NCBI GenBank assembly: GCA_001800245.1
Contig: MGVA01000035.1
Location: forward strand, 1 to 40,450
Direction: 5' to 3'
DNA: 40,450 nucleotides
Origin: Elusimicrobia bacterium RIFOXYA12_FULL_51_18
GTDB lineage: Bacteria > Elusimicrobiota > Elusimicrobia > Elusimicrobiales > UBA9959
Shown one piece after another: positions 10,317 through 17,949 of the stretch. The number at the start of each line of letters is the position of its first letter. Positions within the stretch are counted from its first letter, which is position 1. The position numbers and the translations under genes were made by a program. The notes beneath the pieces are model-generated. The model worked only from the letters and a program-made list of their open reading frames with translations, had not been told where the DNA came from and made no database searches.

Positions 10317-10772
10317 ATGAAAAACAATGAAGAGAATAAAAAAATAGTCATCAACGGAAACCAATACTATAACCTGGAAGACGTGCCGGAGCCTTTCCGC
10401 GATATGATAACGGCGAAAATGGAAACCGCTCAAACCGACGAACAAACTCCCGGGGAATCAAAAACAACTATACAAAAAGATTTTCAGTTCCAGGGCGGCC
10501 CGGGCCTGAACGCCCTGTTAAAATTCCTGATCAAAGTCGCCCCTCCACCCAAACCCCGCGCCCCAAAACTTCCCAACCCCGCGCCCATAGAACCTGAAAC
10601 CGACGAGACGCCGGAAGTGGAAGAAATTTTTGACCCGGAAGAAATACCAAATCCATCTTCTGCCTATAATCTCCCTAAACCCGACCCCATCGAACCATCA
10701 GCCTCCGATTGGATAATATGGCTGGCGGCCGGCATCCTTGCCGCCTTCTACTATTTTTATCTAAAAAAATAA
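10317..10772 (+). CDS. Tail-anchored small protein with a VNG...Y...DVPE motif
   Basis: A 151-residue protein of unknown function. The N terminus has a short motif, 'KIVINGNQYYNLEDVPEPFRD', that recurs in the gene at 35286-35672. The middle is a charged, proline-rich linker (about 75-125, repeated P-K-P and E-P-E patterns). The last 20 residues form one membrane helix ('WIIWLAAGILAAFYYFYL') ending in KK, so the protein should be tail-anchored with the motif in the cytoplasm. The ATG at 10317 is chosen because GAGGA lies six bases upstream. The stop is one base before the adenosine deaminase start, so the two form an operon. Confidence 0.75.
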   Translation: MKNNEENKKIVINGNQYYNLEDVPEPFRDMITAKMETAQTDEQTPGESKTTIQKDFQFQGGPGLNALLKFLIKVAPPPKPRAPKLPNPAPIEPETDETPEVEEIFDPEEIPNPSSAYNLPKPDPIEPSASDWIIWLAAGILAAFYYFYLKK

Positions 10773-10773
10773 T

Positions 10774-11805
10774 ATGACCGAGCTGGAAACCGCGATAAAA
10801 ACTATGCCCAAGGTGGAACTGCACCGCCACCTGGAAGGCTGCGTACGAATTCCGACTATTATCAGAACCGCGCTAAGACATAACCTTAAACTGCCCACTT
10901 TTGACGCGGCTGAGCTGTCAAAAACAGCCAGACTCAGCGGACCGATGGATTCGCTCACGGAAGTACTAAAGATGTTCGAGATAGCCCAATCCGTCTTCGT
11001 CTCTTACGGTGTGGTGGAAGAAATAACGCGGCAAGCGCTGGAAGACGCATATAGAAAAGAGAACGTCAGGCTTTTAGAATTACGGTACAGCCCTGATTTT
11101 ATGCTGAAAGGCAAAGACCTGGACTGGCAGAAAACCCTGGAAGTCATCGCGTCGGCGGCTCATTCGTTCCAAAGGAAATATCCCGTTTTCACCGGCATAA
11201 TAATCATAGCCTCCAGGTCCTATGGTATGGATTCGGTCCTGAAGACCATAGATTTCGCGGTTAAGAACAAGGCCCTGATAGCGGGTTTTGATTTCGCGGA
11301 CGATGAGATAAATTATCCGGCCGCGCTTTATGCCGAAGCCGTCAAAAAGCTTCATGAGGCGGAAATACCGTTGACCATACACTCCGGCGAGGAAGGCCGA
11401 TTCGGCCAAGTCCTGGACGCCATAAACTTCCTGGCCCCGAGGCGCATCGGCCATGGCGTGAAAGCCATAGAAGACCCATCGGGCAGAACTATTGAGCTGA
11501 TAAAAGAGAAGGGAATAACCATCGAGACCAATCCCTACAGCAACTATCTCACGCGCGCCGTGGCCAGACTTGAAGACCACCCGCTCAAAAAATTTATTGA
11601 AGCTGGCGTAAGTGTTTCCATAGGCGCGGATGATCCGGAGATACTGGATACCGACCTGAACAAGGAATATCTGCTGGCTGTAGAAAAAACAGGCCTTTCA
11701 ACCGCCGACCTGGCCTATGCTAATAAATGCGCCTTAGCGGCCTCATTTCTCCCCCCCGACAAAAAACAGGAAGCCGCAAAATGGTTTGCGCCGCAGGGCT
11801 CATAA
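10774..11805 (+). CDS. add: Adenosine deaminase family protein
   Basis: A 343-residue amidohydrolase of the adenosine/AMP deaminase family, which converts adenosine to inosine in purine salvage. Zinc and catalytic motifs in order: 'ELHRHLEGCVR' (two metal-binding His), 'LELRYSPDFML', 'GFDFADDEINYP', 'TIHSGEEGRF' (metal His and catalytic Glu), 'RIGHGVKAIED' (catalytic His) and 'SIGADDPEIL' (metal Asp). The third motif is IHSGE rather than the common VHAGE. Related enzymes act on adenine or 6-aminodeoxyfutalosine, so the substrate is not certain. The start is one base after the stop of the preceding tail-anchored protein. Confidence 0.88.
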   Translation: MTELETAIKTMPKVELHRHLEGCVRIPTIIRTALRHNLKLPTFDAAELSKTARLSGPMDSLTEVLKMFEIAQSVFVSYGVVEEITRQALEDAYRKENVRLLELRYSPDFMLKGKDLDWQKTLEVIASAAHSFQRKYPVFTGIIIIASRSYGMDSVLKTIDFAVKNKALIAGFDFADDEINYPAALYAEAVKKLHEAEIPLTIHSGEEGRFGQVLDAINFLAPRRIGHGVKAIEDPSGRTIELIKEKGITIETNPYSNYLTRAVARLEDHPLKKFIEAGVSVSIGADDPEILDTDLNKEYLLAVEKTGLSTADLAYANKCALAASFLPPDKKQEAAKWFAPQGS

Positions 11806-11880
11806 CCCGGACATAGGCTTCCCCGGACCGGCCGTCATAAACCGCATGTCAGCCGAAAAAAACCGCAGTTATGATAAAAT

Positions 11881-13431
11881 ATGCGTATGCCCTTCTATGA
11901 CGCTTTAACGGCGGTTTTCACTCCGGCCCTGGTCTGGCTTTTCCCGGCTATCTTCATGCTCATCGCCGCGCTTTCTTTCAAGGCGCCTTCCGCGCGAACG
12001 CGGCTGGCGGCGGCCGGTATGCTCGCGATATCGGCGGCAACCGGCCTTTTCCTCGCGGCGGCGCTGCGCTGGTTCGGGGTCACCCCCCAATCCCTCCAGT
12101 ACCGGGCGATATTCGCTTTATCATGTTTTCTTATTTCCACGAGCGCCATCAATACGCTGGGAGTTATGGTATTCGGTCTGCTGCTGCCGGCGATGCGCGT
12201 TACCCTGCCCGCACTAATGCAGGATATTGTTCTTGCCGCGGTCTATGTCATGACCGGGTTCGTGATCCTCTCCGGCGCGGGGGTGGACTTCAGCGGCATC
12301 CTGGCGACTTCGGCGGTGGTAACCGCGGTGGTAATGTTCTCCCTTCAGGATACTTTCGGAAATCTCATCGGGGGCATGGTGCTCCACGCGGAAAGTTATT
12401 TTTCGCCCGGAGACAGACTTAGGGTCGGTACTGATGAGGGCGTGGTAAAAGAAATACGATGGAGGCACACGGCAATTCAAACGGGCGAAGGCGACATAGT
12501 AGTGATGCCGAACAGCGCGCTGATGAAAGGAATGGTCACTGTCCTGGGCAAAGCCTCAGCAAGTTATAAACGTTTTTCGCGCATTTCTTTTCACGCCGGA
12601 TACGAATACCCTCCCAACAATGTTATAAATACGCTCAATCAGGCCCTTGCCGAAGACCTTCCCGATGGAGTGGCCCCGGCCCCGCCTCCGCGCTGTCTTT
12701 TTTCCGAGCTGGATGATAAGAGCGCGCGATACAGTGTCGGTTACTGGCTTACCAGCCCGGTATTGGAGGCGGCTGCGGCTTCCGAATTGCGCGTAAAGAT
12801 CTATTACGCCCTGGCCCGCGCCGGAATAAAAGTTTCGGTGCAACTGCGCTCCGTAGTGATAACGGAAAACGCCGCGGATCTTCAGCAACGCAGAGGAATG
12901 GAAGAGTTTGAGCGCAGGCTCAGGGCGTTACGCGGAATGGACATCTTTCAGGGACTTACCGATCCGGAACTCAAAGCCCTCGCGGACGAATTAAAATCAA
13001 CCCCTTTCGCTAAAGGCGAAACGATTACGCGCCAGGGCGCGAATGCGGACTGGCTTTATATTATTGACGAAGGTTCGGCGGAGGTCAGGCTGCATTCCGA
13101 GAGCGGCTCCTCATTCCGCGCTGTAGCCACGCTTGGCCGGGGCAATTTTTTAGGCGAGATGGGGCTTATGACCGGGGAACCCCGCTCCGCCACGGTAGTC
13201 GCTTTAAGCGATGTCGGTTGCTATCGCCTGGACCGCAACAGTTTCCGCGAGATCCTGGCTAGAAGGCCGGCATTGGCGGAGACCATTTCCCTTGTATTGG
13301 CCAAACGGCGTCTTGAATTGGAAGCCGCGCGCGGAGTATTGAAAGACGAAGCGGTCCCGGACCGCATCGCAAGAGAACAGGGCAGCCTTCTTTCCAGCAT
13401 CCGGGACTTTTTCGGGCTTAAAGTGTTATAG
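11881..13431 (+). CDS. MscS-family mechanosensitive channel with C-terminal cyclic-nucleotide-binding domain
   Basis: A 516-residue fusion. Residues 1-135 hold four hydrophobic helices; 135-260 is the MscS pore helix and beta domain ('TFGNLIGGMVLHAESYFSPGDRLRV', then the Ile/Val-rich 'IVVMPNSALMKG'); about 345-475 is a CNB domain with the phosphate-binding cassette 'FLGEMGLMTGEPRSATV', including the Glu and Arg that contact cyclic nucleotides. This is the layout of bacterial cyclic nucleotide-gated (bCNG) MscS channels. A TATGAT box at 11870-11875 sits almost on the ATG, and a second ATG lies at 11887, so the mRNA may be leaderless. The 3' end overlaps the convergent ORF at 13426 by six bases. 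Confidence 0.9.
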   Translation: MRMPFYDALTAVFTPALVWLFPAIFMLIAALSFKAPSARTRLAAAGMLAISAATGLFLAAALRWFGVTPQSLQYRAIFALSCFLISTSAINTLGVMVFGLLLPAMRVTLPALMQDIVLAAVYVMTGFVILSGAGVDFSGILATSAVVTAVVMFSLQDTFGNLIGGMVLHAESYFSPGDRLRVGTDEGVVKEIRWRHTAIQTGEGDIVVMPNSALMKGMVTVLGKASASYKRFSRISFHAGYEYPPNNVINTLNQALAEDLPDGVAPAPPPRCLFSELDDKSARYSVGYWLTSPVLEAAAASELRVKIYYALARAGIKVSVQLRSVVITENAADLQQRRGMEEFERRLRALRGMDIFQGLTDPELKALADELKSTPFAKGETITRQGANADWLYIIDEGSAEVRLHSESGSSFRAVATLGRGNFLGEMGLMTGEPRSATVVALSDVGCYRLDRNSFREILARRPALAETISLVLAKRRLELEAARGVLKDEAVPDRIAREQGSLLSSIRDFFGLKVL

Positions 13432-13656
13432 AGTGTTTATTTGAGAACTATACCTTATTGATTCGCCGTTAATGTATGCCGCCCGCCAGCCGGGCAGGTC
13501 GTAAAAATCGACCTGATAAATATTCGGCTGTCCGGACACGTCCGCCATCTTGTAATAGGGAGCGTCTCCGACGGCCCCCTCAAAGTCATACGCAGGATCC
13601 GATTCAAATTGGTTATACACCTTTTTCCCCTCTTCGCTATGGCTGCGCGACCCCAT
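13426..13656 (-). CDS. Small hypothetical protein, possibly a gene fragment
   Basis: A 76-residue ORF of unrecognised family, convergent with the channel gene and overlapping its last six bases. The translation looks protein-like rather than a shadow ('FESDPAYDFEGAVGDAPYYK', 'NIYQVDFYDLPGWRAAYING'), with ordered aromatic and acidic residues. The frame stays open 12 codons upstream of the ATG without another start, and there is no ribosome binding site, so it could be the 3' remnant of a longer gene. No membrane segment or cysteine motif. Confidence 0.35.
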   Translation of the reverse strand: MGSRSHSEEGKKVYNQFESDPAYDFEGAVGDAPYYKMADVSGQPNIYQVDFYDLPGWRAAYINGESIRYSSQINTL

Positions 13657-13848
13657 GCGCTGCTGCTTGAAATAACATGACGGCCAGAGAGGTTAAAGGC
13701 GACCCGAAAGGCCTATAAGCTTCTGGGCAACATTATATAAAGCAAATATGACTTTCGGCCCATGTATTATTGCGTAATGGACACTAAACTATCAGCAGAG
13801 AGCCCGGGGATGTTTACCGGAAAACCTAAAATCGAGGAGAAACTTTAA

Positions 13849-14553
13849 ATGAAGAAAATATTCGTGGCAGCATTACTCGCACTGACAGGCACACCTTATG
13901 CGGCTGAAAACGCCATCGAGTCCCTAAAATTATCGGTCCCGCCCTCAGCCCTGGAAGCGGCGGAAGCGCCGCTCCCTACCACGGTTAAGTCACCGGAACA
14001 AACAATTAACGGAATGTCGCTTAGGACCTTGGAGATGAATCTGCTTGTCAGCCCGCAGTTCGGATTCATCATGGACAGCGGCTGGGGCGACGAATCGATT
14101 ATGGCGGTAAATACGGATGAAGGATATAAAGTACTAGCCGCCGTCACCGATGACGGAACAGGCGAAGCCCGGAAAATGTCCATGAAAATCACGCGCATCC
14201 CGGTCGAAGGCGTATCCTATATGCGCTATAATTACCGGCTTGAAGGCAAGGGGGTCAACCTGGAACTGAGAAAAGCCGCCAAACAGGATGCCGGCTCGGT
14301 TCTAAAACTCGCCGTGGTAGGGAAAGTCGGAAATGAAAGCATAAAGCTTTATGTCAGCTACCTGCCTTATGGAACCGAGGGCGGAACGCTGAAGATAGAC
14401 GGCCCCGGAGTGGAACTTAAAAACACCGGCGCGATCCTCAACACAGCGGCCAAGTTTGACGGGCGCGTATCGATATCCGCCGAATCAGCCGCCGCCGTGC
14501 TTTCCATAGTCATGGGGATGCATGCCGACAACACTTCTTTCGGAGATATTTAA
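13849..14553 (+). CDS. Exported protein of unknown function
   Basis: A 234-residue protein with a clear signal peptide (lysines at 2-3, hydrophobic 4-17, cleavage likely after 'TPYAA'). The rest is soluble and looks beta-rich ('VSYMRYNYRLEGKGVNLELRK', 'GNESIKLYVSYLPYG'). No known domain, lipobox or catalytic motif was recognised. GAGGAG seven to twelve bases before the ATG gives a strong start. Monocistronic; a strong intrinsic terminator follows at 14643. Confidence 0.8.
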   Translation: MKKIFVAALLALTGTPYAAENAIESLKLSVPPSALEAAEAPLPTTVKSPEQTINGMSLRTLEMNLLVSPQFGFIMDSGWGDESIMAVNTDEGYKVLAAVTDDGTGEARKMSMKITRIPVEGVSYMRYNYRLEGKGVNLELRKAAKQDAGSVLKLAVVGKVGNESIKLYVSYLPYGTEGGTLKIDGPGVELKNTGAILNTAAKFDGRVSISAESAAAVLSIVMGMHADNTSFGDI

Positions 14554-14642
14554 GGGAAAGAAAGGAAGGACGGATATCGCCGCCAATAAGTTCGGACATT
14601 AAAAGACCCACTTATGCGGTAAAGTCTACAGTGCCGCACGTG

Positions 14643-14685
14643 AAAAAGGCGGATTCGGCCAAGAGTTGCCGAATCCACCTTTTTT
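14643..14685. terminator. Bidirectional intrinsic terminator
   Basis: A 12-bp stem with one mismatch (GGCGGATTCGGC/GCCGAATCCACC, loop of eight bases) is flanked by A5 on the left and T7 on the right, so it works on both strands. It ends the exported-protein gene (plus) and the small ORF whose stop is at 14697 (minus). Confidence 0.85.
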
Positions 14686-14696
14686 CATTCGCAATA

Positions 14697-14840
14697 TTAT
14701 AAATATCGGAGATCTGACCGCAGACCGCATTCCAGGTTTTCTATGCTATACCCCCTGCCCAGGTAGCTCCAGGGGAAAAAAACCGTTTTTCCCTCGGAAT
14801 CTTTTTTAAAGTTGCATTCTATTTGTTTGAAGAAATTCAT
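14697..14840 (-). CDS. 47-residue small protein with very strong RBS
   Basis: The ORF encodes 'MNFFKQIECNFKKD' ... 'GKTVFFPWSYLGRGYSIE' ... 'RSDLRYL'. AAGGAGGGG directly precedes the ATG (one T between), one of the best Shine-Dalgarno matches in the window, and a terminator follows 11 bases after the stop. The 'F-F-P-W-x-x-L-G-R-G-Y' core resembles, from memory, a motif at the start of larger small-membrane-protein families ('FFPWGxLGKGY'), so this may be a complete microprotein or the truncated N terminus of one. No membrane segment is present. Confidence 0.6.
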   Translation of the reverse strand: MNFFKQIECNFKKDSEGKTVFFPWSYLGRGYSIENLECGLRSDLRYL

Positions 14841-14982
14841 ACCCCTCCTTGCTGTGTAACTTTGGATACAGATCCCCGGACATTATAAAACACGGTGCGC
14901 CAAAAATTAGGGGAATAACCCGGTTTATGTTATCCACCTGTAACCTGTAACCAAATCCGCCGGAAAAGGCGCCGCAAATGTT

Positions 14983-15747
14983 CTATTTAATCGGGCTTGT
15001 TCCTACGGGACCTTTGGAATTAAGGGCTTTAGGAACAACACCACGTTTGGGGAGGACCAGACAGCCGCGCAGAATTTTCAATTCTTTTCTGAAAGCCGGA
15101 CTTTTCATATACAACGGATAAAGGATCTCAGCCAACCGCTTGCCGGCCTCAAGATCCGAAGGATGATGCACTCCGCCGATTACGCGGTAAAGCGCAACCT
15201 CGTCCGCGCGAGCCATGAAATCCGTGCGGCGCCCAGGCACAAGATTGGAAAAAATGAGCGCGTACATCCGGGATATTGTCGCGTGCCCGCTGGGGTAGGA
15301 GTCCCCCCCTATTTTGCCCAGACATGGGTTAAAACTGGTGTCGCGCAGGAACGGGCGGGGACGCTTGTACCTGTCTTTTATGTCCGCCGCTATGCCATCG
15401 GTTTCCATCTTAATACGTTTTAAGACCGCAGCCGCCTCGGGCGGCATGGGCTTCGGAAAAGGACTTACCGCCCCGAACAAACTGTCAACGTCGGCTTTGG
15501 CCTCGGCGTTAGCATTGGCGCATTGTTCGTCCGTGCGTTTCGTCTCCCACTCGCGCACGGCAGCCAGATCCGCCAGATCCTCTTTGCTCCCCTCTGCGGG
15601 CGGAGCCGGGAATAATATCCGCTGCTGTTCGGCGGTAAGATAAAAATTGGTGCGCGGGATCTTCCACTGTTCGGCCGCGTACGACGGGGGAGCGAAATAA
15701 AAAAACAACACCAAAGCCGTAAGGAACAGTGTCTTTTTTCGCAACAT
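14983..15747 (-). CDS. Secreted class A acid phosphatase (PAP2 superfamily)
   Basis: About 254 residues. A signal peptide (basic LRKK, hydrophobic core, cleavage near 'PPSYAA') sends it to the periplasm. The three PAP2 phosphatase motifs are present: 'KRPRPFLRD' (K-x6-RP type), 'YPSGHATISRMYA' and 'YRVIGGVHHPSDLEAG' (catalytic His and Asp). This matches PhoN-type nonspecific acid phosphatases of about 250 residues. The third motif begins Y-R where S-R is usual. The frame is open to a TTG at 15774, but the ATG at 15747 starts directly at the signal peptide. tRNA-Pro ends three bases beyond the TTG, so the gene may be cotranscribed with the tRNA. Confidence 0.9.
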   Translation of the reverse strand: MLRKKTLFLTALVLFFYFAPPSYAAEQWKIPRTNFYLTAEQQRILFPAPPAEGSKEDLADLAAVREWETKRTDEQCANANAEAKADVDSLFGAVSPFPKPMPPEAAAVLKRIKMETDGIAADIKDRYKRPRPFLRDTSFNPCLGKIGGDSYPSGHATISRMYALIFSNLVPGRRTDFMARADEVALYRVIGGVHHPSDLEAGKRLAEILYPLYMKSPAFRKELKILRGCLVLPKRGVVPKALNSKGPVGTSPIK

Positions 15748-15776
15748 AAGCTGATTTTTGGAGGTTAGAATCAAAA

Positions 15777-15848
15777 TCGGGGCACCAGGAATTGAACCTG
15801 GAACTCATGCTCCCAAAGCACGCGTGAGAACCATTTCACTATGCCCCG
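15777..15848 (-). tRNA. tRNA-Pro (anticodon UGG)
   Basis: Minus-strand cloverleaf: acceptor CGGGGCA/TGCCCCG with discriminator A, D arm GTGA/TCAC, anticodon stem CGTGC/GCATG around loop TTTGGGA (anticodon TGG), T arm CCAGG-TTCAATT-CCTGG. The C1-G72 pair and A73 are typical of bacterial tRNA-Pro. The CCA end is not encoded. The D loop and variable loop are short, giving 72 bases in total. Confidence 0.9.
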
Positions 15849-16063
15849 TCTCTGTCGCACCCCGCGCTTAACACATGCGCGGGGCGGATTACCGCCGGAC
15901 CTCCTAAGGTTATCGGTCCGGTGCTCCCGGAGGGGGATTCCATCCCCCTTCCGCGTTTGCTTCCTTCGCCAAGGCTCAGTCGCCGCACTGAACCCCCTGA
16001 TGTGGAAATCTCCTGAATACTAAGGAGGCAAATCTTCTTATCTCTGTCGCACCCCGCGTTTAA
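15849..16063 (-). repeat. Hairpin-rich spacer bounded by a 22-base direct repeat
   Basis: The sequence tctctgtcgcaccccgcg followed by (c/t)ttaac occurs at about 15849-15871 and again at about 16041-16063. The first copy abuts the 5' end of tRNA-Pro. Between them are three compact hairpins: GGCGG-ATTA-CCGCC (15883-15896), CCGGACC/GGTCCGG (15895-15921) and GGGGGAT-TCC-ATCCCCC (15932-15948). An 82-codon ORF spans the region but repeats itself with the DNA repeat and has no RBS, so I do not call it. Function unknown; it could be the transcribed leader of tRNA-Pro. Confidence 0.6.
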
Positions 16064-16190
16064 CTTAATTACCGATTTGCGCGACACACGCTTTCGCGTG
16101 CTGCGCCCATGCGCGGCGCGAAAACTCCCTCAACACTACCTATAACATTCTACTAAAATAGCCGCGACTCTTGGTCGCACGTTTTAAACT

Positions 16191-16220
16191 TTGTCTAAGC
16201 GGGTACTAAAAATATATAAT
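16191..16220 (+). promoter_or_regulatory. Promoter of tRNA-Gln
   Basis: TTGTCT (16191-16196), an 18-base spacer and TATAAT (16215-16220) lie 10 bases before the tRNA 5' end. Confidence 0.65.
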
Positions 16221-16230
16221 AATGCAATAT

Positions 16231-16301
16231 TCCGGGATAGTGTAACGGTAGCACGAGAGACTCTGAATCTCTTTGTCTAGGTTCGAATCCTAGTCCCGGA
16301 G
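16231..16301 (+). tRNA. tRNA-Gln (anticodon CUG), integration site
   Basis: Cloverleaf: acceptor TCCGGGA/TCCCGGA with discriminator G, D arm GTG/CAC, anticodon stem AGAGA/TCTCT around loop CTCTGAA (anticodon CTG), T arm CTAGG-TTCGAAT-CCTAG. CCA is not encoded. The last 12 bases also encode, on the minus strand, the final codons and TAG stop of the recombinase gene, so the tRNA 3' end is the attachment site of the element to its right. Confidence 0.95.
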
Positions 16302-17756
16302 GTGATTTGAACAAGAAGACCCTTTGACGAGTATGTCAAAGGGTTTTTTGTATGTAGGGACTACACTTTTTCCATCCAAGGTGCAGTTCGAAAGTACCGT
16401 GTTCAGCAACTCCCGTTTTTCATGGGACTTTCGAACTTTAAACATACTATAAGCTTTGTTTGACCATTCTAAAATCCTGATTCCCGTCTCAAGATAGTTT
16501 TTGTTTGCGTTCTGATGCTTCTTTAGGGTCTCAATAGCTATTGTCTGACTATTAGCCCATTCAGTTGATACCTTGAGCCAGTATTGTTCGTTTATGACCC
16601 CTCTAAGCTTATCTTGATAAGCCTTGTCTGTCCAATCCTGTAATTGGGCGATCTCTTGAGTCAGCTTTGCAACAACTTCATTGTGATATTCTTTTTCGTC
16701 CTCATGGCTTTCAAGTAAAGCTTCTTTGTACCAATTGAGGTGTTTGTCTGAAATAGTAGTCCTTTTGACTATTGAGGCGAATTGTTTTTCAAGGTCTTCC
16801 TGACTTATATAAGCACTAGAACATTTACCTTTGAACCCTGTGCAATGGTAATAGATATATTTACCTTTCTTGATCTCCGCTGTAACTCCGCATCCGCATT
16901 TGGCGCAGGTCAAAAGTCCGGAATAGGCAAAATCATGTTTCCGATACTTGGGCCGATTCAGGCTTTGGAATTGCCGCTGAACACGATCAAACAATTCCTT
17001 ACTGATGATCGGCTCATGGATTCCCTTATACAATACCCCACGCCAGCGAAAGTCGCCATAATAAATCGGATTTTTTAGCATCCAATCTACTTGGCTTTTA
17101 CTTAAAGGTTTGCCAGTTCTCGAAGTAAGACCTTCTTTGCGGAGCAGTTCTTTGGCTTTTTCAAGCGAATGTTCTCCGGAACTATAATATTCAAACATCT
17201 TGCGCACAAATGGAGCGCGAGCCCTGTCAACTTCTATGCGCTTTGTTTCAGTGTTATTAATATAACCCGTAGGAGCCTGTTGGGGATATTCCCCTTGTCG
17301 CGCTTTTTCTAATAACCCCTTAATGGATTCTTCACTCAAGTTATCTGTATAATTTTTAGCAAGCAAGACTTTGAGGCCGTGAACAAGTTTCTGATGAGAT
17401 TTAGAATCCTTGCTTAATGTCTCGCCCTCTTTAGCCAGGATGACCGTTAAACCTTGTTGATCGATGTCTAAGGCGACATGATCAGTAAAATTTCGATATA
17501 GCCTGTCTGTTTTCTCACAAAGAATCGTCTTGACCTGTTTTTGTCGCTTGATGAAAGAAACCATTTCATTAAAAATAGGCCGTCCCTTTACCTTTGCGCT
17601 TTCCGACTCGACAAATTCTTTGACAATCGAAAGCCCCTTTTCCAAAGCGTATTGCCGAAGAAATTGTTGTTGGGATTCAATTGAGTAGCCTTCTTCAGCC
17701 TGTTCTTTGCTAGAAACTCTTACATATATGACACAGTTCGTATTTTTGGTATCCAT
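16290..17756 (-). CDS. Large serine recombinase (site-specific integrase)
   Basis: A 488-residue large serine recombinase. N-terminal resolvase catalytic domain (about 8-150) begins 'CVIYVRVSSKEQAEEGYSIE', with the nucleophilic Ser in R-V-S-S and the 'CEKTDRLYRN' motif. A recombinase domain follows ('GYINNTETKRIEVDRARAPF', 'ILKNPIYYGDFRWRG'-like segment). The zinc ribbon is 'CAKCGC' with 'YYHCTGFKGKC'; then a coiled coil (about 345-430). It integrates and excises the element. The start follows the HTH gene stop with no gap, so they are coupled. The last codons and TAG lie inside the tRNA-Gln 3' end: integration supplies the end of the gene. Confidence 0.95.
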   Translation of the reverse strand: MDTKNTNCVIYVRVSSKEQAEEGYSIESQQQFLRQYALEKGLSIVKEFVESESAKVKGRPIFNEMVSFIKRQKQVKTILCEKTDRLYRNFTDHVALDIDQQGLTVILAKEGETLSKDSKSHQKLVHGLKVLLAKNYTDNLSEESIKGLLEKARQGEYPQQAPTGYINNTETKRIEVDRARAPFVRKMFEYYSSGEHSLEKAKELLRKEGLTSRTGKPLSKSQVDWMLKNPIYYGDFRWRGVLYKGIHEPIISKELFDRVQRQFQSLNRPKYRKHDFAYSGLLTCAKCGCGVTAEIKKGKYIYYHCTGFKGKCSSAYISQEDLEKQFASIVKRTTISDKHLNWYKEALLESHEDEKEYHNEVVAKLTQEIAQLQDWTDKAYQDKLRGVINEQYWLKVSTEWANSQTIAIETLKKHQNANKNYLETGIRILEWSNKAYSMFKVRKSHEKRELLNTVLSNCTLDGKSVVPTYKKPFDILVKGSSCSNHLRD

Positions 17757-17936
17757 TTATTTAACCTTATTAAGTAATTTTCGCAAGTCACTCACAGAGT
17801 ATAAGCGATATTTAGATATAGGATGACGATAGGCTTTTAGTTTACCGGCCCTATCCCATCGGCGCAATGTTTCAGCATTAACACCGATAAATTCAGCCGC
17901 TTGGGAAACCCTCATATAATCTTTTAATTTTCTCAT
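17757..17936 (-). CDS. Excisionase-like HTH DNA-binding protein (MerR-type helix-turn-helix)
   Basis: A 59-residue protein: 'MRKLKDYMRVSQAAEFIGVN', 'AETLRRWDRAGKLKAYRHP', then 'SKYRLYSVSDLRKLLNKVK'. The pattern A-A-x-x-x-G-V-x-x-x-T-L-R-R-W-x-x-x-G-K-L and the closing R-x-Y-x-x-x-D-L are those of MerR-like excisionase/HTH_17 domains. Its stop abuts the recombinase ATG without a gap. Next to a serine recombinase it probably acts as directionality factor or as a regulator of the recombinase; this is inferred from position. Confidence 0.85.
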   Translation of the reverse strand: MRKLKDYMRVSQAAEFIGVNAETLRRWDRAGKLKAYRHPISKYRLYSVSDLRKLLNKVK

Positions 17937-17949
17937 ATCCTAAACAACA

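Noticed and set aside
15872-16040. A third tRNA between tRNA-Pro and tRNA-Gln
   Set aside because: The GGGGGAT/ATCCCCC hairpin resembles a T arm but lacks the TTC loop, and no acceptor or anticodon stem can be formed.
15839-16087. 82-codon minus-strand ORF across the tRNA spacer
   Set aside because: Overlaps tRNA-Pro, and its internal peptide repeat simply reflects the 22-base DNA repeat; no RBS.
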